Shown here: positions 25,250 through 36,850 of the stretch, in pieces
Position numbering within the stretch: position 1 is the first letter of the stretch
Layout: each line of letters starts with the position of its first letter
Source: Marsupella aquatica
Lineage: Eukaryota; Marchantiophyta
DNA: 64,000 nt
Assembly (NCBI GenBank): GCA_973895155.1
Contig: OZ316894.1
Location: 2,852,001-2,916,000 of the forward strand
Direction: 5' to 3'
Notes under the pieces: generated by a model
Databases searched by the model: none
Seen by the model: the letters and a program-made list of their open reading frames with translations, nothing else
Told to the model about the DNA's origin: nothing
Position numbers and translations under genes: made by a program

Positions 25250-25830
25250 TGTCTATTTAATTATTATAGGGTTGAATACAAAAAAGATTGACACGCACCA
25301 GGGTGCGTGACCTACAATCATAGTAAGTACCACCCTTTAATTAATTAGTTTCTTGACAACAATTAATAGGATTGTTGTATATTACAATGTCTACTGGACA
25401 TTCATTTGAATGTCAATAATATCATGCCTTAATATCACCAAACTAAGGGCCCACTAACTAATATTATATCTTAAATAAACTAACCAACTAACTAACTTGT
25501 CTATTTAATTACTATAGGGTTGAATACAAAAAAGATTGACACGCACCAGGGTGCGTGACCTACAATTATAGTATCACCCTTTAATTAGTTAGTTTCTATT
25601 GCTTTGACTCAATCAAGCATGGAACCATATAAAATCAGAAATCATTGAAAGTTGAGTTCACTTGAGGGTGTAACTATAATTATGATTTATTAATAGGATT
25701 GTTGTATATTACAATGTCTACTGGACATTCATTTGAATGTCAATAATATCATGCCTTAATATCACCAAACTAAGGCCCCACTAACTAATATTATATCTTA
25801 AATAAACTAACCAACTAACTAACTTAGACG
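25250..25830. repeat. subterminal duplicated blocks with ACGCACC hairpin
   Basis: A block beginning near 25251 (GTCTATTTAATTA...GGGTTGAATACAAAAAAG) repeats at 25499. A second block (AATAGGATTGTTGTATATTAC...) occurs at 25364 and 25690. Each first block carries the perfect palindrome CACGCACCAGGGTGCGTG (near 25294 and 25543). Duplicated hairpins close to a transposon end are typical places for transposase binding, though this is inferred. Confidence 0.8.
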
Positions 25831-25919
25831 ATAAGACTTGTCTAAACTTGAGTTCTCTGGCTACTACTATTCTGAGTTGCCTTTTAAACTGTATGCTAAA
25901 CTACATGCTTCATTACTGT

Positions 25920-28900
25920 CTAGGATTTGTCACTTGCTATGCATGTCAAGAGATAGTCTCTTGCCTTGACAGCAACATTCTTTGGAATTCCTACCAGCCC
26001 TGTCATTGGTCCTTTGCGTGCTTTGAAACACCACAAGGCAGAGGAAACATCTATTGTCTCAACTTCCTTGTATATTGGAGATGGATCACGTTCCCATTTC
26101 TTATCCCAAGAATCTGCCCACCGCTCTCTTGGCTGCCAGTCTGATTGACCACGTTGCTTCTTTGCCATAAATGGTCTAAACCACTCAACGCCACATACAT
26201 GAGTAAGAAGGTTTTGTTCATTCACTGGTCCTTCTACCACATCTATAACAACTAACCCCATATGGACGGGATAAACATCCAGGTCTGAGTCGTCCGGCCG
26301 TACCAACACATAACAGCCCTTCACAACATCAACCCTAGGGTTAAAACTCTCAGGAGGTTTATCTTTTGCTGGTCCCACATAATCCACTGTTGCCTCCAAC
26401 TCACATGCCACATTTCGATATTCTGGTGGAACGTGCTCTCTCCATATTGATAAAGGCCAAAACCCGTATTCCAAGTTGTGTGCACCTTCAGGTTCATGTT
26501 GCACCTGCTCACCCTGTAGAGTATCTACAATGTCATTCCAATAATTGATGAGAGTTGTCCAACGTCGCTTTGGTTCTTCCTCTTTTGTTCGCTTTAGAAT
26601 AAACTCAAAGAATGACACATGCTTCTTCAACCCTGTCAGCACTTCAGGAAGCATTTTCAACTCCATCATTGGTAGCCGTTTGGGCACCCCAATTGGGATG
26701 TGAGGACTTTTGTCATCTTTCCATGACCACATTTCAATACCTTCCTTGGGTAACCATCCCTGATCAGTTGACTTCATTTTGTATTGGAAGCATGGCATAC
26801 TATCATGACGAACATAGAACCTAAACAGCCTGGGTTTTAAATGCCCCACCAATGCCTCAGGGCCCTTCAACATGAATGGAGCTAAGTAGTTTTTGAAATT
26901 TGGGACCTCCTGTAGAAAATGTGGGACTGCATTGGGTGTCCTTGCTCTCATGAACAAGGACATTAACTCAGGCAATGAGTATGTGGGGTTATGCATCATA
27001 GACTCTGAAAAATTCCCGAACATACCGTCAACGTCCTCATGAGTATGCCCAACCACCATAAAACCAAGATGAACCTCTTCAAACACCTCCCTTGCCGTCA
27101 ACAATGACAAATAAGCCATCATATATTTGTTCTTGTTGTCTGAGGCACAATTATCCAGTTGTAGCTTCAATACTCGTGGAAGGGGCCTGAACTTTGGTGC
27201 CTCAGGTGCTGCATCACAATGTAACAATCTCAGAATGCTTTTAAATAAAACCCTAGTCAGACCCTAAACCCCAATTTAGGGTTTAGGGTTTAAACCCTAT
27301 TAATGAAACCTTGGCTAGGAGGAGCAACAACTACACAAAGTAGAGTGTCAGTGTGTGTGAGCTTATATTATTAAATAATAATAAATTAAAGGATTGTGAG
27401 TAAAGTACCTAGGCTTGAGATGTAGGCAATGTCATCCTCAAATGCTCTAAGGACACTTGCCTCCAAGATATCTGCTCTCCCAAAAAGGAGGTCTTTAAAA
27501 AGACTTGTCGAGTCTGGCCCCTCCACAAGTGATTTGATCATTGGATTTGGGTTTTCCAACATCCTTAGTATTGAATCAATTGACCCAATAGTGATGTTGA
27601 CATCACCTGGCCACACTCCAACATGATATTGGGCTATGGCCTTGGGACCATGACCATGAGTAAGGATACCAGTGACAGTAATTGGGAACTTTTGGGCACC
27701 ATCCACATGCTTAGGATTGAAGGGCATTCTTGGGAGAGCTGTCTTTGAATGATCCATCTTATCATGAATAAGGCATAACACTTCCTTTGGACGATGGATG
27801 GACTCATATCTCCAGGTATGATAGCACATTCTTTGTTGTGTGTGGTCTTGGTGATGTTCCTCCTCGTCACGCCTTAGGCCCTCTAACTCTTCCTTAGCTC
27901 CTGTAAGGTTTGCTTTCCGTTGAAGCAACTCACTACAAGTTGTACACTTTGAAAAGTTGTTGCCCTTTTTGTGACGTGAGAACTCCCTGAAATACATCTT
28001 ATGTAAATGACTCAAGGTGGGTTGGAAAATTGGAGGAAGACCAGCCTCCTGGTTGACAACATTAACCCTGTTTCTAATATTCTCCCAAGTAAGATTTGTT
28101 GGCAATTCCCTCAAAACCATCCTTGTATTATCTGCCATGGTTCTCAACTTGGCTGGATGATGATCAGCTGCCTCCTCAATAATCTCTTTCATTGACATGA
28201 ACGCTTGAGATACTTTCTCGGACATACGCCTTTTTCCAGCATTACCATGGGTACCTATGTTCATTCCAGCCATCACAGTCTTCTTCAAGGCATAAAATTG
28301 AGTCTTTCCTCTTGAATGAATGATTCTCCATGCCTCCAAGCACAATACTTTGCCCTCCACTGCTAGAATCCTTTCTCCAGTACCCAAATGTATTGTATTT
28401 TTAATAGCCTTGATTTCCTCCTCCTTGCGCTCCGCAAAAGATTTTGACCACCACTTTTGCCTAATTGCCATAGCCAAGTTGCGGTCCAAATATTGGCAAC
28501 AATGTTCACTACAACAGTCCTTAGTGTTTATCAACAACACATCTTGACGTGCCAAAGATGTGTCTCTTCTAGATGTCTGGGAAGATGGACTCTTTCTTTT
28601 CCTACTTTTATGGACGTAGGACCGCTTGCCACTTGTTGGAGATGTGTTCCCTCCCACAGCTTGCCTGATGTTGTGGAAAGACAACAAGTTGCCATCCTTG
28701 GCAATGAGTTGGTCCATCGACCAAGCTTTTAAGCAATCTCTATGCTTCAGATGATCTATGGTAGCTCCCTCGACAAAATCGTTGATCAGAATTCCCACAT
28801 GTGTATTCCCAAGGGTGACATCCCCAAGCTTGACTATAGGATCTAGAACATGTATAGTTGCCACTGCAAATATCAACTTGTTCTCATCCACCACCTTTAC

Positions 28901-29320
28901 AGGCATGCCCATCCACAAGGCCTTTGGTAAAACTACTTCCACACCAGACCGACTCTCATTATGGTTGTTCCCATCAGAATTTTGATTGACTGGATCTTGA
29001 TCATCACCAACAGTGCCAAACACATCCTCCGATTCCATGGGAGCTCGAAAAAGCTGATTCCTTTCCCATACAAGGTAACCCCCAATCATGTCCTTCAAAA
29101 GTTTGCCATCTTCGCATAGAATGGTCTCGTCAAAAACTTCCTCCAATAGAAGAAGAACTCTGTCCGCCCCAAGAGGAACATTGTGACAAACCCTGGAAGG
29201 ATCAAGACTTATCACGCGACCTTTTCCAACCTGTTTCTCACGTATGCCTATAATTACTTGTCCGCCTTCCCTGATCCAGACTGTCGATGTCACCATAATA
29301 ATTATGATCCTGCACATCAA
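25920..29320 (-). CDS. DUF7869-type transposase-like protein, two exons
   Basis: Exon 1 is 29320-27409 (donor CCTAG|GTACTT) and exon 2 is 27208-25920 (acceptor TGTGATGCAG). The phases agree (G + CA), giving about 1060 residues. Seen in the first exon: a basic patch (KSRKRKSPSSQTSRR), then a zinc-binding segment (CTTCSELLQRKANLTG) followed by a His/Glu-rich helix. Then comes ICLI-like 'LIHDKMDHSKTALPRMP' and the strand 'ITVTGILTHGHG'. The second exon has LQLDNCASDNKNKYMM and then GHTHEDVDGMFGNFS. Asp residues in the D-KMD, QLDNC and HEDVD positions fit an RNase H-like DDE fold, the arrangement I know from DUF7869 proteins common in algae and early plants. Both exons are open, unlike the cargo genes. 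The true start may lie upstream, because TTTGATGTGCAG at about 29312-29325 could be an acceptor. Function as the element's transposase is inferred from position and fold. Confidence 0.68.
27209..27408 (-). other. transposase-like gene intron with telomere-like repeat
   Basis: This 200-bp intron contains CCCTAAA/TTTAGGG runs (about 27261-27296) and, within them, AACCCCAATTTA at 27267-27278, which matches the first 12 bases of the element's terminal repeat. The rest is AT-rich. Confidence 0.75.
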
Positions 29321-30619
29321 AGAATATCACTGTAAGCGTATAGTCCTGTCACGTCCGTCAATTTCACTGCATTGTCCTGTCATGTCGGTCAATAAGCAGA
29401 ATGTAGTCAATGCACTGCGCTACACGCGACTGGTCGCGTGACCCTAGAGGTACCACACATACCGGCAACAGACTATGCATGGTCCGTCAGTCATGTCAAA
29501 TGAATGAGAATGACCACAATCGATTACGATCAATCATTTCACATCCACTCAGAACAAATGAGTGGACAGTCAGTAACTACTAAGGACAGTAGTGCTAATA
29601 AGCGCCAGTAAAACGTCCGTGAACTGCATTGTCCTGTCACAACCGTCAATAAGTAGGCTGAATGTAGTCAATGCACTGCCCTGCACGCGACTAGTCGCGT
29701 GACCTTAGTCAGAGGGTGTACGGATAACAGGGTCTACGACGTAGAAGCTAGAAGGCTAGGCCCAAACTCTAGCTCGTACTTGGTACTTCATAAGTAAGAT
29801 ACGATTGCGCGTGAGACAGGAAGATACAATTACGGATCTAAAGGCATGTCGCGTGACCTTAGTCAGAGGGTGTAGGGATAACAGGGTCTACGACGTAGAA
29901 GCTAGAAGGCTAGGCCCAAACTCTAGCTCGTAATTGGTACTTCATAAGTAAGATACGATTGCGCGTGAGATAGGAAGATACAATTACGGATCTAAAGGCA
30001 TGTCGCATGACCTTAGTCAGAGGGTACAGGGTCTACGACGTAGAAGCTAGAAGGCTAGGCCCAAACTCTAGCTCATAATTGGTACTTTATAAGTAAGATA
30101 CGATTGCGGGCGTGACAGGAAGATAAATTATGGATCTAAAGGCATCACACATACCGGTAAAGATAATGCATGGTCCGTCAGTCATTTCAAGTGTGAGAAC
30201 GACTACAATCGATTACGAACAATCATTTCAACTCCACTCAGGAAAAATGAGTGGACAGTACCAGTTTACAAATGAGTGGACACCGGACAGTCAGTAACTA
30301 TTGACCTTCATAAGAAATCTCAGTACTTCACTAGCAATCAGTATTCCCGGGGCGGTCGCCAAACGTGAAATTATAGTCATAAATAGAGGATAACTGAAAT
30401 TCCTGCCAATTCTAATACGCGCCAGTCAAACACGCACCCTCTTCTAGAAACCACTATGTACAATGACTAGTGGAGACTAAACAGTATAAAGCATTGAGAT
30501 GATCTCTATTGCTCATTCCCCCACGCATTCCACTTTCTGGCTACTGGATAATCTATTTGCACATCAGCTCTCTCATTTCCAATTCTTAGTCTCGGTTAGC
30601 ATCTCTTGTTTGAAGGGCG
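29321..30619. repeat. repeat array between divergent transposase and cargo genes
   Basis: Three tandem copies of a 154-bp unit start at 29701, 29855 and 30009 (GACCTTAGTCAGAGGGT...). They are flanked by two more distant copies of another block with CATGGTCCGTCAGTCAT (near 29477 and 30170). Two palindromes of the CACGCGAC...GTCGCGTG type occur near 29423 and 29684. Because the genes on each side point away from it, this block is the likely two-way promoter region. No gene is seen. Confidence 0.75.
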
Positions 30620-31162
30620 ATGACTACTCCGCTGAGCTCGAAGAATGAGGATGTTTCGACGGACGATTCAGAAGGTTCGACATATCGAATTCGTGGTACT
30701 CCTTACAGAATGTGTCAGCGATGTAATATAATGTTTACGGTGACTAAATCGGGTCAAATGTTTTGTGAGAGATGACATTGTTTGCCACATTTGTCGATGG
30801 AAGATCAGATGGAGACCAATCCGACAGAGATGACTACAAAGATGGCATCAGGGGAGAAGTTAAAGGGCAAAGCCCTCGTGGAATCCGTTTCGAGGGGGGA
30901 GAAGTTTAAGGCCAGAGCATGCGTCAAATCCATTTCGGGGGAAGCAGCAACAGACGCTAAGACAGTCAAGAAGGAGGCCAAGAAAGTGGACGCACCGAAG
31001 AAAAGGCAATTAGAGATGAACAAAGATTCTGATTTGTATTACAGAAAAAGCAAGCCGAGAAAATCTATGGACGTTAGGACTTGGGCAAAGGAAGAATTTT
31101 TGGATTCAAGGGAATCCACACCAGACACCGATGAGTGGATGCCTTCATCTTGGAATGACTGA
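30620..31162 (+). pseudogene. zinc-ribbon-like basic protein with an in-frame TGA
   Basis: ATG 30620 opens a frame of 181 codons that is interrupted once, by TGA at 30773-30775 (codon 52). The first part has CQRCNIMFTVTKSGQMFCER directly before the stop, so the stop occupies the place of the last Cys of a C-x2-C...C-x2-C zinc ribbon. The rest (from codon 53) is Lys-rich (KTVKKEAKKVDAPKKRQ) and ends acidic (STPDTDEWMPSSWND). This suggests a small nuclear DNA- or protein-binding factor. It is first in the plus-strand series of the giant element. Either the gene is broken by one nonsense change or translation begins later. I know no named family for it. Confidence 0.5.
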
Positions 31163-31249
31163 CTCGATCGAAGTCAACAATATTTTGAGTAGTTGAAGAT
31201 TAGAACTACAGATTCAAGAGTAGTTCAAGTTAGAACTTGTTATAGATAC

Positions 31250-31720
31250 TGTAGCTTTCGACTACAATAAACACTATCAAAAGACATGAGATAAATTGGT
31301 TCACGCGACTGTGCGCGTGACGAACTACATGTGTAACCAAAAAATAGGTCATCCTACTAACAAGTTGAGATCAGGAAGATCTCTGAAATAAAGGGCGATT
31401 ACGTCTAAGAGTGCAGAACTTTCGCTGACCTCTAAAACATTAACGCGACCGTGCGCGTGATGAAATGAAGACGTTGGTTTTAAAATAGATTTCTGGCCAA
31501 TTCGCTAGGCTGTCGACTACAATAAACAATATCAAAAGACACGAGATAAATTGGTTCACGCGACTGTGCGCGTGACGAACTGCATGTGTAACCAAAAAAC
31601 AGGTCATCCTACTAACAAGTTGAGATCAGGAAGATCTGAAAATGGACCTCGATTACGTTACGTTTTGCTAGGCCGTCGACTACAATAAACAATAGCAAAA
31701 CGTACGGACAACTATACGCG
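31250..31720. repeat. 255-bp direct repeat with GCGCGTGACG hairpins
   Basis: A block beginning TCGACTACAATAAACA at 31258 recurs at 31513 and in part at 31674. Each full copy holds the hairpin CACGCGACTGTGCGCGTG (31303, 31557). A further one, ACGCGACCGTGCGCGTGA, is at 31443. Confidence 0.82.
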
Positions 31721-34200
31721 TATGCCATACAATTATAGACTAGAGAATTCATTCGGATCCTCTACTAGTACTTCTGATACATTGCTTCTGTATTGGACTT
31801 GAAACACGGATTGATCAAACTCGAAGTGAGAAATTGGTCCATAACTTCATTGACTCAATTCATGCATTGAATGCGTGATTTAAGGCAACTACTCTCCTCA
31901 TTTATTGTGGAATTAATGCTGATTGATACTTACAAGTTATTCAGTTGTGTGTGGTCTCAGCAATGTTGGCGGCAACCCTCTAATGTTGGCGGAAACCCTC
32001 CTCCCAGCCAAGCCTCTTCCTTCCAGCGTACCCTCCTCGTCCCAGCCAACTAAGCCTCCTCCTTCGAACTCCAATTTCCTTGAGTATCATGATCGAATCC
32101 CACCACCAGAGAATGACAACTTGTTGATCGTATCAAGATCAAAATCCTTGACCAGACTGTGATTTCAGAATAGCCGCTCTTTGTTGGTCCGCTAGAATGC
32201 TTCGATGAATGAGGCAGACTATGGAGGTTCTAAATGTTTGTCGTCTTGCTTCGTCGCAACTCTCCCGCTTGATCGGATGTGCTCTCCCCAAGATTGAAGG
32301 TGATACAACAAGAACTGCGCCAGCGTTGCTTGAATGAGCTCCGCCTTCGACTGGAATAGTCGAATGATCCAATCTGCTCCACCTCAAATGTGCCTTGGAT
32401 CAGCCTCCGCTGAGAGCCCAGCTAGTATCCTGGTCAGGAGAAACTGAAAATGAAGAATGATCCGTGAGCAATAAGATCAGTCTATTGACTCCATGGAGGA
32501 TGTGTTCATCTGGACTCGATTTTGATTTTGAAAATTGGTTGAGTCTCCAGTCATGAGAATCATTGTACAGGATTGATTTTGAATATCGGTTCTCCCCGAC
32601 CGTGAGAATCGTTTTACGTTGTTTAGAGTAAGGGTTTGAATTGGTAAGATAGAGAGTGGAGTACGGATCCGGATCCAATGGTCTCCACTACCAAAATGGA
32701 ATGATTTTGAAGTTTGCCTCCACTACGTGATGGAACGATCGTGAGAAAGTTGTCGTTCGTTCATATTTTGGATTTGAATTGGCAGATATAGTGAAGATAC
32801 GGATCCGGATCCGGATCCGGGGGTCCCCACTAACAATCTTTCGCAGTTGCATAATTACCGGTTTAAATTTCAAATTGGCCATCAAATAGAAATCTCCTTT
32901 AGTACGGAAAATCAAAAGGAATCCGGTAATCTTTTTTTCACGATTGCATAGTTTGTTCAGTCGATGGTGGAGTGTACGGAGATCATCTGGAACCTTCCTG
33001 TCGCTAGGCTGTTATTAGGGTTATGCTAAAACAATACCCTAATTAGTCCTTCCTTAGTGTCGGCGCCCACGGTCTCGAGTTCATTGTTCATTGTTGTTGT
33101 TTCTCGCTCCCTAGACTTTTGCGCGCCTGCTCTTGTCGCTCTCGCTCTCGCTCTCATCGCTCTCACTCTCGTCGCTCTCGCTCCTGCCCTGGATTTCATT
33201 TTTGTCGTTGCAGCTCGTTCGTTGTGGTCAGGTGCTTGTCGGCGCGTTGCAGCTCTTAGTAGTTGTCCATCGTTTCGACCAGGAGCTCGTTGGCGCATTG
33301 CAGCTCGCATTTATAGCTCGTATTCACTTCTAGTTTGCTAGTTCGTTGCAGCTAGCTTTTTGGGAGTGCTTGTATCAGCTCGTGTCAGCCAATTTTAAGC
33401 TCATATCAGCTCAATCAACGTGTTTCAGCATTTAGGTTTGTTTCACCTCTTTGAATCTTCAGGTTTAGTGCGCTTTTATTCATGCTCAGTTTGCCTATCC
33501 ACAGCTTTGATTGTACTTCTGAAAGAGTCTTTTTAACTTGACATAATGAGCTCCTTAGCATTAAGCACATGTTATTCAATAGGTGGCAGCGAAGCTCTAT
33601 GTATAGAAGTATAGAAGCTATGTTGTTATTGCTTAGCATATTAATATCTTCAATCTTATATTTACTTTCTGGAATGCCGCAGCAAGGTGTTCAAGTGCTT
33701 GGACGTCAATCTCTCAGACGATTACATCAATTTTTCAGAATTCAGGTGTAATTTCTACATTTTCTGCTGGTGTTGATTGTGGTTTGCTAAAATTTCTCTT
33801 GATTGTTAAGCACAATTTTCATAATGCGGTTTGTTTGTAAACTCAAATATGTGTGAATCATACAAACTCACTAATTAAAATACAACCTGAATCGTCTTAA
33901 GTAAGTCATTACAAACTTGCACGCTGTGAATTTAATCATATAAACTCTCATGTTATGTGAATCTCATTACACTGAATCCTTTAATTGACGAATACAATCA
34001 GTAGACTGCTAAATTGAATCATCTTAGCTGGATCATTCTCTAAACTTCTAATATATAATAGTTTCACAATGACAGAGCTCAAACATCTGAATTATTGTAA
34101 AGTTCATGAATGAATACAAATGAATGATTATGCTTCCTCGGATTTCCTTGTTCGTACGGGTCAGTAATCACAGTTGTATCACTGTATTATCCTATTGTCC
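31721..34200. other. no supported gene inside the giant element
   Basis: Short frames only. Notable simple sequence includes GGATCC-rich steps near 32665 and 32799-32820 and a (GCTCTC)n-like run at 33135-33185, which explains the low-complexity frame plus 33057-33341. The plus frame 33569-33751 has no domain. This may include untranslated leader of the downstream genes. Confidence 0.4.
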
Positions 34201-34208
34201 AAAAGTTG

Positions 34209-34990
34209 TTTCAGCTATTGACGCAACCAGTCGCGTGAAAATACTATGAGGTTCCTTTTAGGACCAGTTGACGCGACCAGTCGCGTGTGAGAAGGAAACT
34301 GGATAGATTTATTGAGCGCGTACCATATCCAAATCTCCACAGAAGGTTCAGTGGATATAGTTGTTTAGGTTCAGTTGACGCGACCAGTCGCGTCTGACGT
34401 AGATCTCTCATTGACTCGCTCTGTTAGAGGAGGTAAGGTTCCTTTTAGGACCAGTTGACGCGACCAGTCGCATGTGAGAAGGAAACTGGATAGATTTACT
34501 GAGCGCGTACCATATCCAAATCTCCACAAGGAAGGTTCAGTGGATATAGTTATTTAGGTTCAGTTGACGCGACCAGTCGCGTCTGAGGTTGCTCTCTCAT
34601 TGACTGGTTCTGTTAGAGGAGGTAAGGTTCCTTTTAGGACCAATTGACGCGACCAGACGCGTGTGAGAAGGAAACTAGATAGATTTACTGAGCGCATACC
34701 ATATCCAAATCTCCACAAGGAAGGTTCAGTGGATATAGTTGTTTCGGTTCAGTTGACGCGACCAGTCGCGTCTGAGGTAGCTCTCTCATTGACTGGTTCT
34801 GTTAGAGGAGGTGGGGTTCCTTTTAGGACCAGTTGACGCGACCAGTCGCGTCTGAGGTTGCTCTCTCATTGACTGGTTCTGTTAGAGGACGAAGAAACAT
34901 TTATGATTTCACATTGTGACCCGAAAAAATCAGTCTCTCAAAGAATTGTTTATGCATTCTGATTTGTAGACGCGACCAGTCGCGTGAAAA
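34209..34990. repeat. 187-189-bp tandem array carrying nine GACGCGACC/GTCGCGT palindromes
   Basis: Units start at 34250, 34437, 34626 and 34815 (the last partial) with GGTTCCTTTTAGGACC. Each full unit has two copies of the near-palindrome GACGCGACCAGTCGCGT (34270 and 34378; 34457 and 34566; 34646 and 34755), then 34835. Flanking copies lie at 34220 and 34969. The array sits just upstream of the F-box-like modules, so it may be a promoter or a protein-binding array. Both ideas are inference. Confidence 0.88.
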
Positions 34991-35026
34991 TAATCTCTGG
35001 GATATATCATTTGGCTGAAAAAAGTC

Positions 35027-35578
35027 ATGGGCGAACCTGGTCTGGAGAGCTTCAGATGTCTATGCCCAATATTTGACGTTTTGGACAGAAGCCAAGATGG
35101 TCTACTTGCGGGATATTATGTATTTGTTGAAACACTACTACCTGGACTTCCAGATTTCATTGTCGCGGAATTGATATGGCCTCGGATCTAGGAGACTTTT
35201 AATTCCTCGGCTAATGCAGGAAATTTCTCAATAAAGGAATTGGATGAGTTTGTAGGACTATCTTCGGTGTGTCGTAGATGGCGCCACCTTGTTGGGAATA
35301 CCTATCTTCTGGGTGTAATCAAGTTGAGTTTATTAGATTTGGCTTTCCCAGGAAATCCTACTAAACCGATCGGAAATGAGTCTCTCTCATCGACAGTTCA
35401 AAGTTTCTTCCAGAAATACCCAAGAATTAAATTCATGTGGTCAATGTCCAGAGATCTTAGGGAACTCTTCACGAAGACTTACGATGCTCTTCACCCTCTT
35501 GAAAAATGGAAATTTACAGTCAGATGCCACGAAGTTGGATACCTTGAGGGTGACATCTACGCTTTTAAGGAATTCTAG
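35027..35578 (+). pseudogene. F-box-like module 1, one in-frame TAG
   Basis: ATG 35027 opens a frame to 35578 broken only at TAG 35189-35191 (codon 55). It shows an F-box-like pattern: LLPGLPDFIVAELIWPRI before the stop and LSSVCRRWRHLVGNTYLLGV after it. Module 3 has Lys at the equivalent place of the stop (WPLVKEFF), so the break is a point change. F-box proteins link targets to SCF ubiquitin ligases, but substrate and partner here are unknown. It is the first of three related modules. Confidence 0.5.
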
Positions 35579-35643
35579 TTAACTTACGTGATGAAGCGCG
35601 TCGTATGTCTTCTAACAATGTTTTGTGATATGATAAAAGCAGG

Positions 35644-36231
35644 ATGAGCCAACTTTTGAATGAGGCTTGAGATTTCCTTTCATCTCATGAAAAGAAACAG
35701 AAAACAATATGGGATACGCTAGATGAAACCTCCTCTAGTCTCATTGGAGGAATACCAGATGTTTTGGTCATTTCAAATATTTGGCCAATACTCTACGAAC
35801 ACTTTATTTCAATTGAAAGATTGCGTGGATATCGACACCTCGATAACGATTTGGTTATCGATAGGGTCCGAGACCTTATTCGGCTTGGAGCTTGTAGCAA
35901 GAAGTGGAACTTTTTAGTTACAAATACAAGGTTATGGGCTATCCTCAAACAAGCAAACCGGATTGTCGATGTCGCAAATGATGCTCTTTACGACATACCC
36001 GAAACTGAGGAGTTGGAGTTTGACTCAGTCTATCGAGTTATTTGACAGGATATTTCTATGCTTCCAGAAATATCTGTTCTTGGGACTACTACTTCTGACG
36101 AAATCGCATTGTTTACGAACAAATATAGGAATTTAGATGAGGAAGAACGAGATGTCCTAATCGAAAGGTTTGGTAGATTTTCTCAGAATCTCGGTGGTCC
36201 CAGTTCTTATTGGATAGGTTCTTGTTCTTAA
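35644..36231 (+). pseudogene. F-box-like module 2, in-frame stops
   Basis: A frame beginning at ATG 35644 is interrupted by TGA at 35668 and TGA at about 36043. It continues in the same frame to about 36231. The pattern IPDVLVISNIWPILYEHF...LIRLGACSKKWNFLVTNTRLWAIL matches modules 1 and 3. The tail NLDEEERDVLIERF matches WLDEDEREDWVRI of module 3. Both TGAs could derive from CGA by C-to-T change. An intron acceptor-like AAAAGCAG lies just before 35643. Confidence 0.48.
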
Positions 36232-36253
36232 TCTTTTCCATATTATGCTGTAG

Positions 36254-36775
36254 TCCTTTGACATGAATCAAAAATCTCATCGTCAAATGATGATGGAGCG
36301 CATTGCACGTGCAAAGGTTATGAACCGAAACATGATATGGAGTCAAGCTGAAGACCTGATACCCGGTCTTCCGGACGATATTGTCGAGAAATATATTTGG
36401 CCATTAGTCAAAGAGTTTTTCCACTGTCTTGGGAATTTGTCGGATACTGTGATTAAAAATTGGGTCATGGACTTGATCGCCATTCGAACAGTCAGTAAGA
36501 AGTGGTGCCACATAGTTACTTATAGTAGTACATGGGCGATGGTCACCTTGGTAGCTTACGACTTCACTGATAGACCAGGATATGAATCGCTTCGAAGGCA
36601 TTTGACTTCACGGAGTGTAGCATTAAGATTTACAGAATCCATCAGAACTCTCCCGCCGCTGGACATTTTGGGTGGATTTGAAGGATCTGAACTTGACACG
36701 TTTAGGAACCTTTGGTTTTGGTTAGATGAAGATGAGCGAGAAGATTGGGTCAGGATAAATGTTCCTAAAATGTAA
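36254..36775 (+). CDS. F-box-like module 3, intact
   Basis: This frame is open from an acceptor-like site (TGCTGTAG, exon from 36254, ATG at 36263) to TAA 36773-36775. It contains DLIPGLPDDIVEKYIWPLV (residues 32-50) and DLIAIRTVSKKWCHIVTYSS, an F-box-like helical pair. The C-terminal part is acidic (WLDEDERED). The donor AT|GTAATT at 36771 pairs in phase with the acceptor TTTCAG at 36849, so the module may be spliced onto the ParB-like gene downstream. The putative intron 36772-36849 contains GACGCGACCATGCGCGTG. The F-box assignment rests on pattern only. Confidence 0.5.
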   Translation, partial: SFDMNQKSHRQMMMERIARAKVMNRNMIWSQAEDLIPGLPDDIVEKYIWPLVKEFFHCLGNLSDTVIKNWVMDLIAIRTVSKKWCHIVTYSSTWAMVTLVAYDFTDRPGYESLRRHLTSRSVALRFTESIRTLPPLDILGGFEGSELDTFRNLWFWLDEDEREDWVRINVPKM

Positions 36776-36850
36776 TTCGGCAAGACGCGACCATGCGCGT
36801 GTTAGTATTTTATAATAAATGTTTAACTTTCAATATTTGTCTGTTTCAGA

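Noticed and set aside
29850-29900. TAGGGATAACAGGGT, nearly the recognition site of the homing endonuclease I-SceI
   Set aside because: It matches about 15 of 18 bases and lies inside a 154-bp tandem unit whose other copies differ. No homing endonuclease gene or intron context is present, so chance similarity is the simplest reading.
30773-30775. TGA as a selenocysteine codon in the zinc ribbon
   Set aside because: Land plants lack the selenocysteine machinery, and no SECIS-like structure is evident. A nonsense change is simpler, given the other broken cargo genes.
33057-33341. 94-codon hydrophobic frame suggesting a membrane protein
   Set aside because: The Leu/Ala/Ser runs come from a GCTCTC-type simple repeat, and frames on the opposite strand are equally open.
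29401-34990. Regularly spaced palindromes resembling a CRISPR array
   Set aside because: The repeats sit in long tandem units with conserved, not unique, spacers. No cas-like genes are present and the context is a plant nuclear element.
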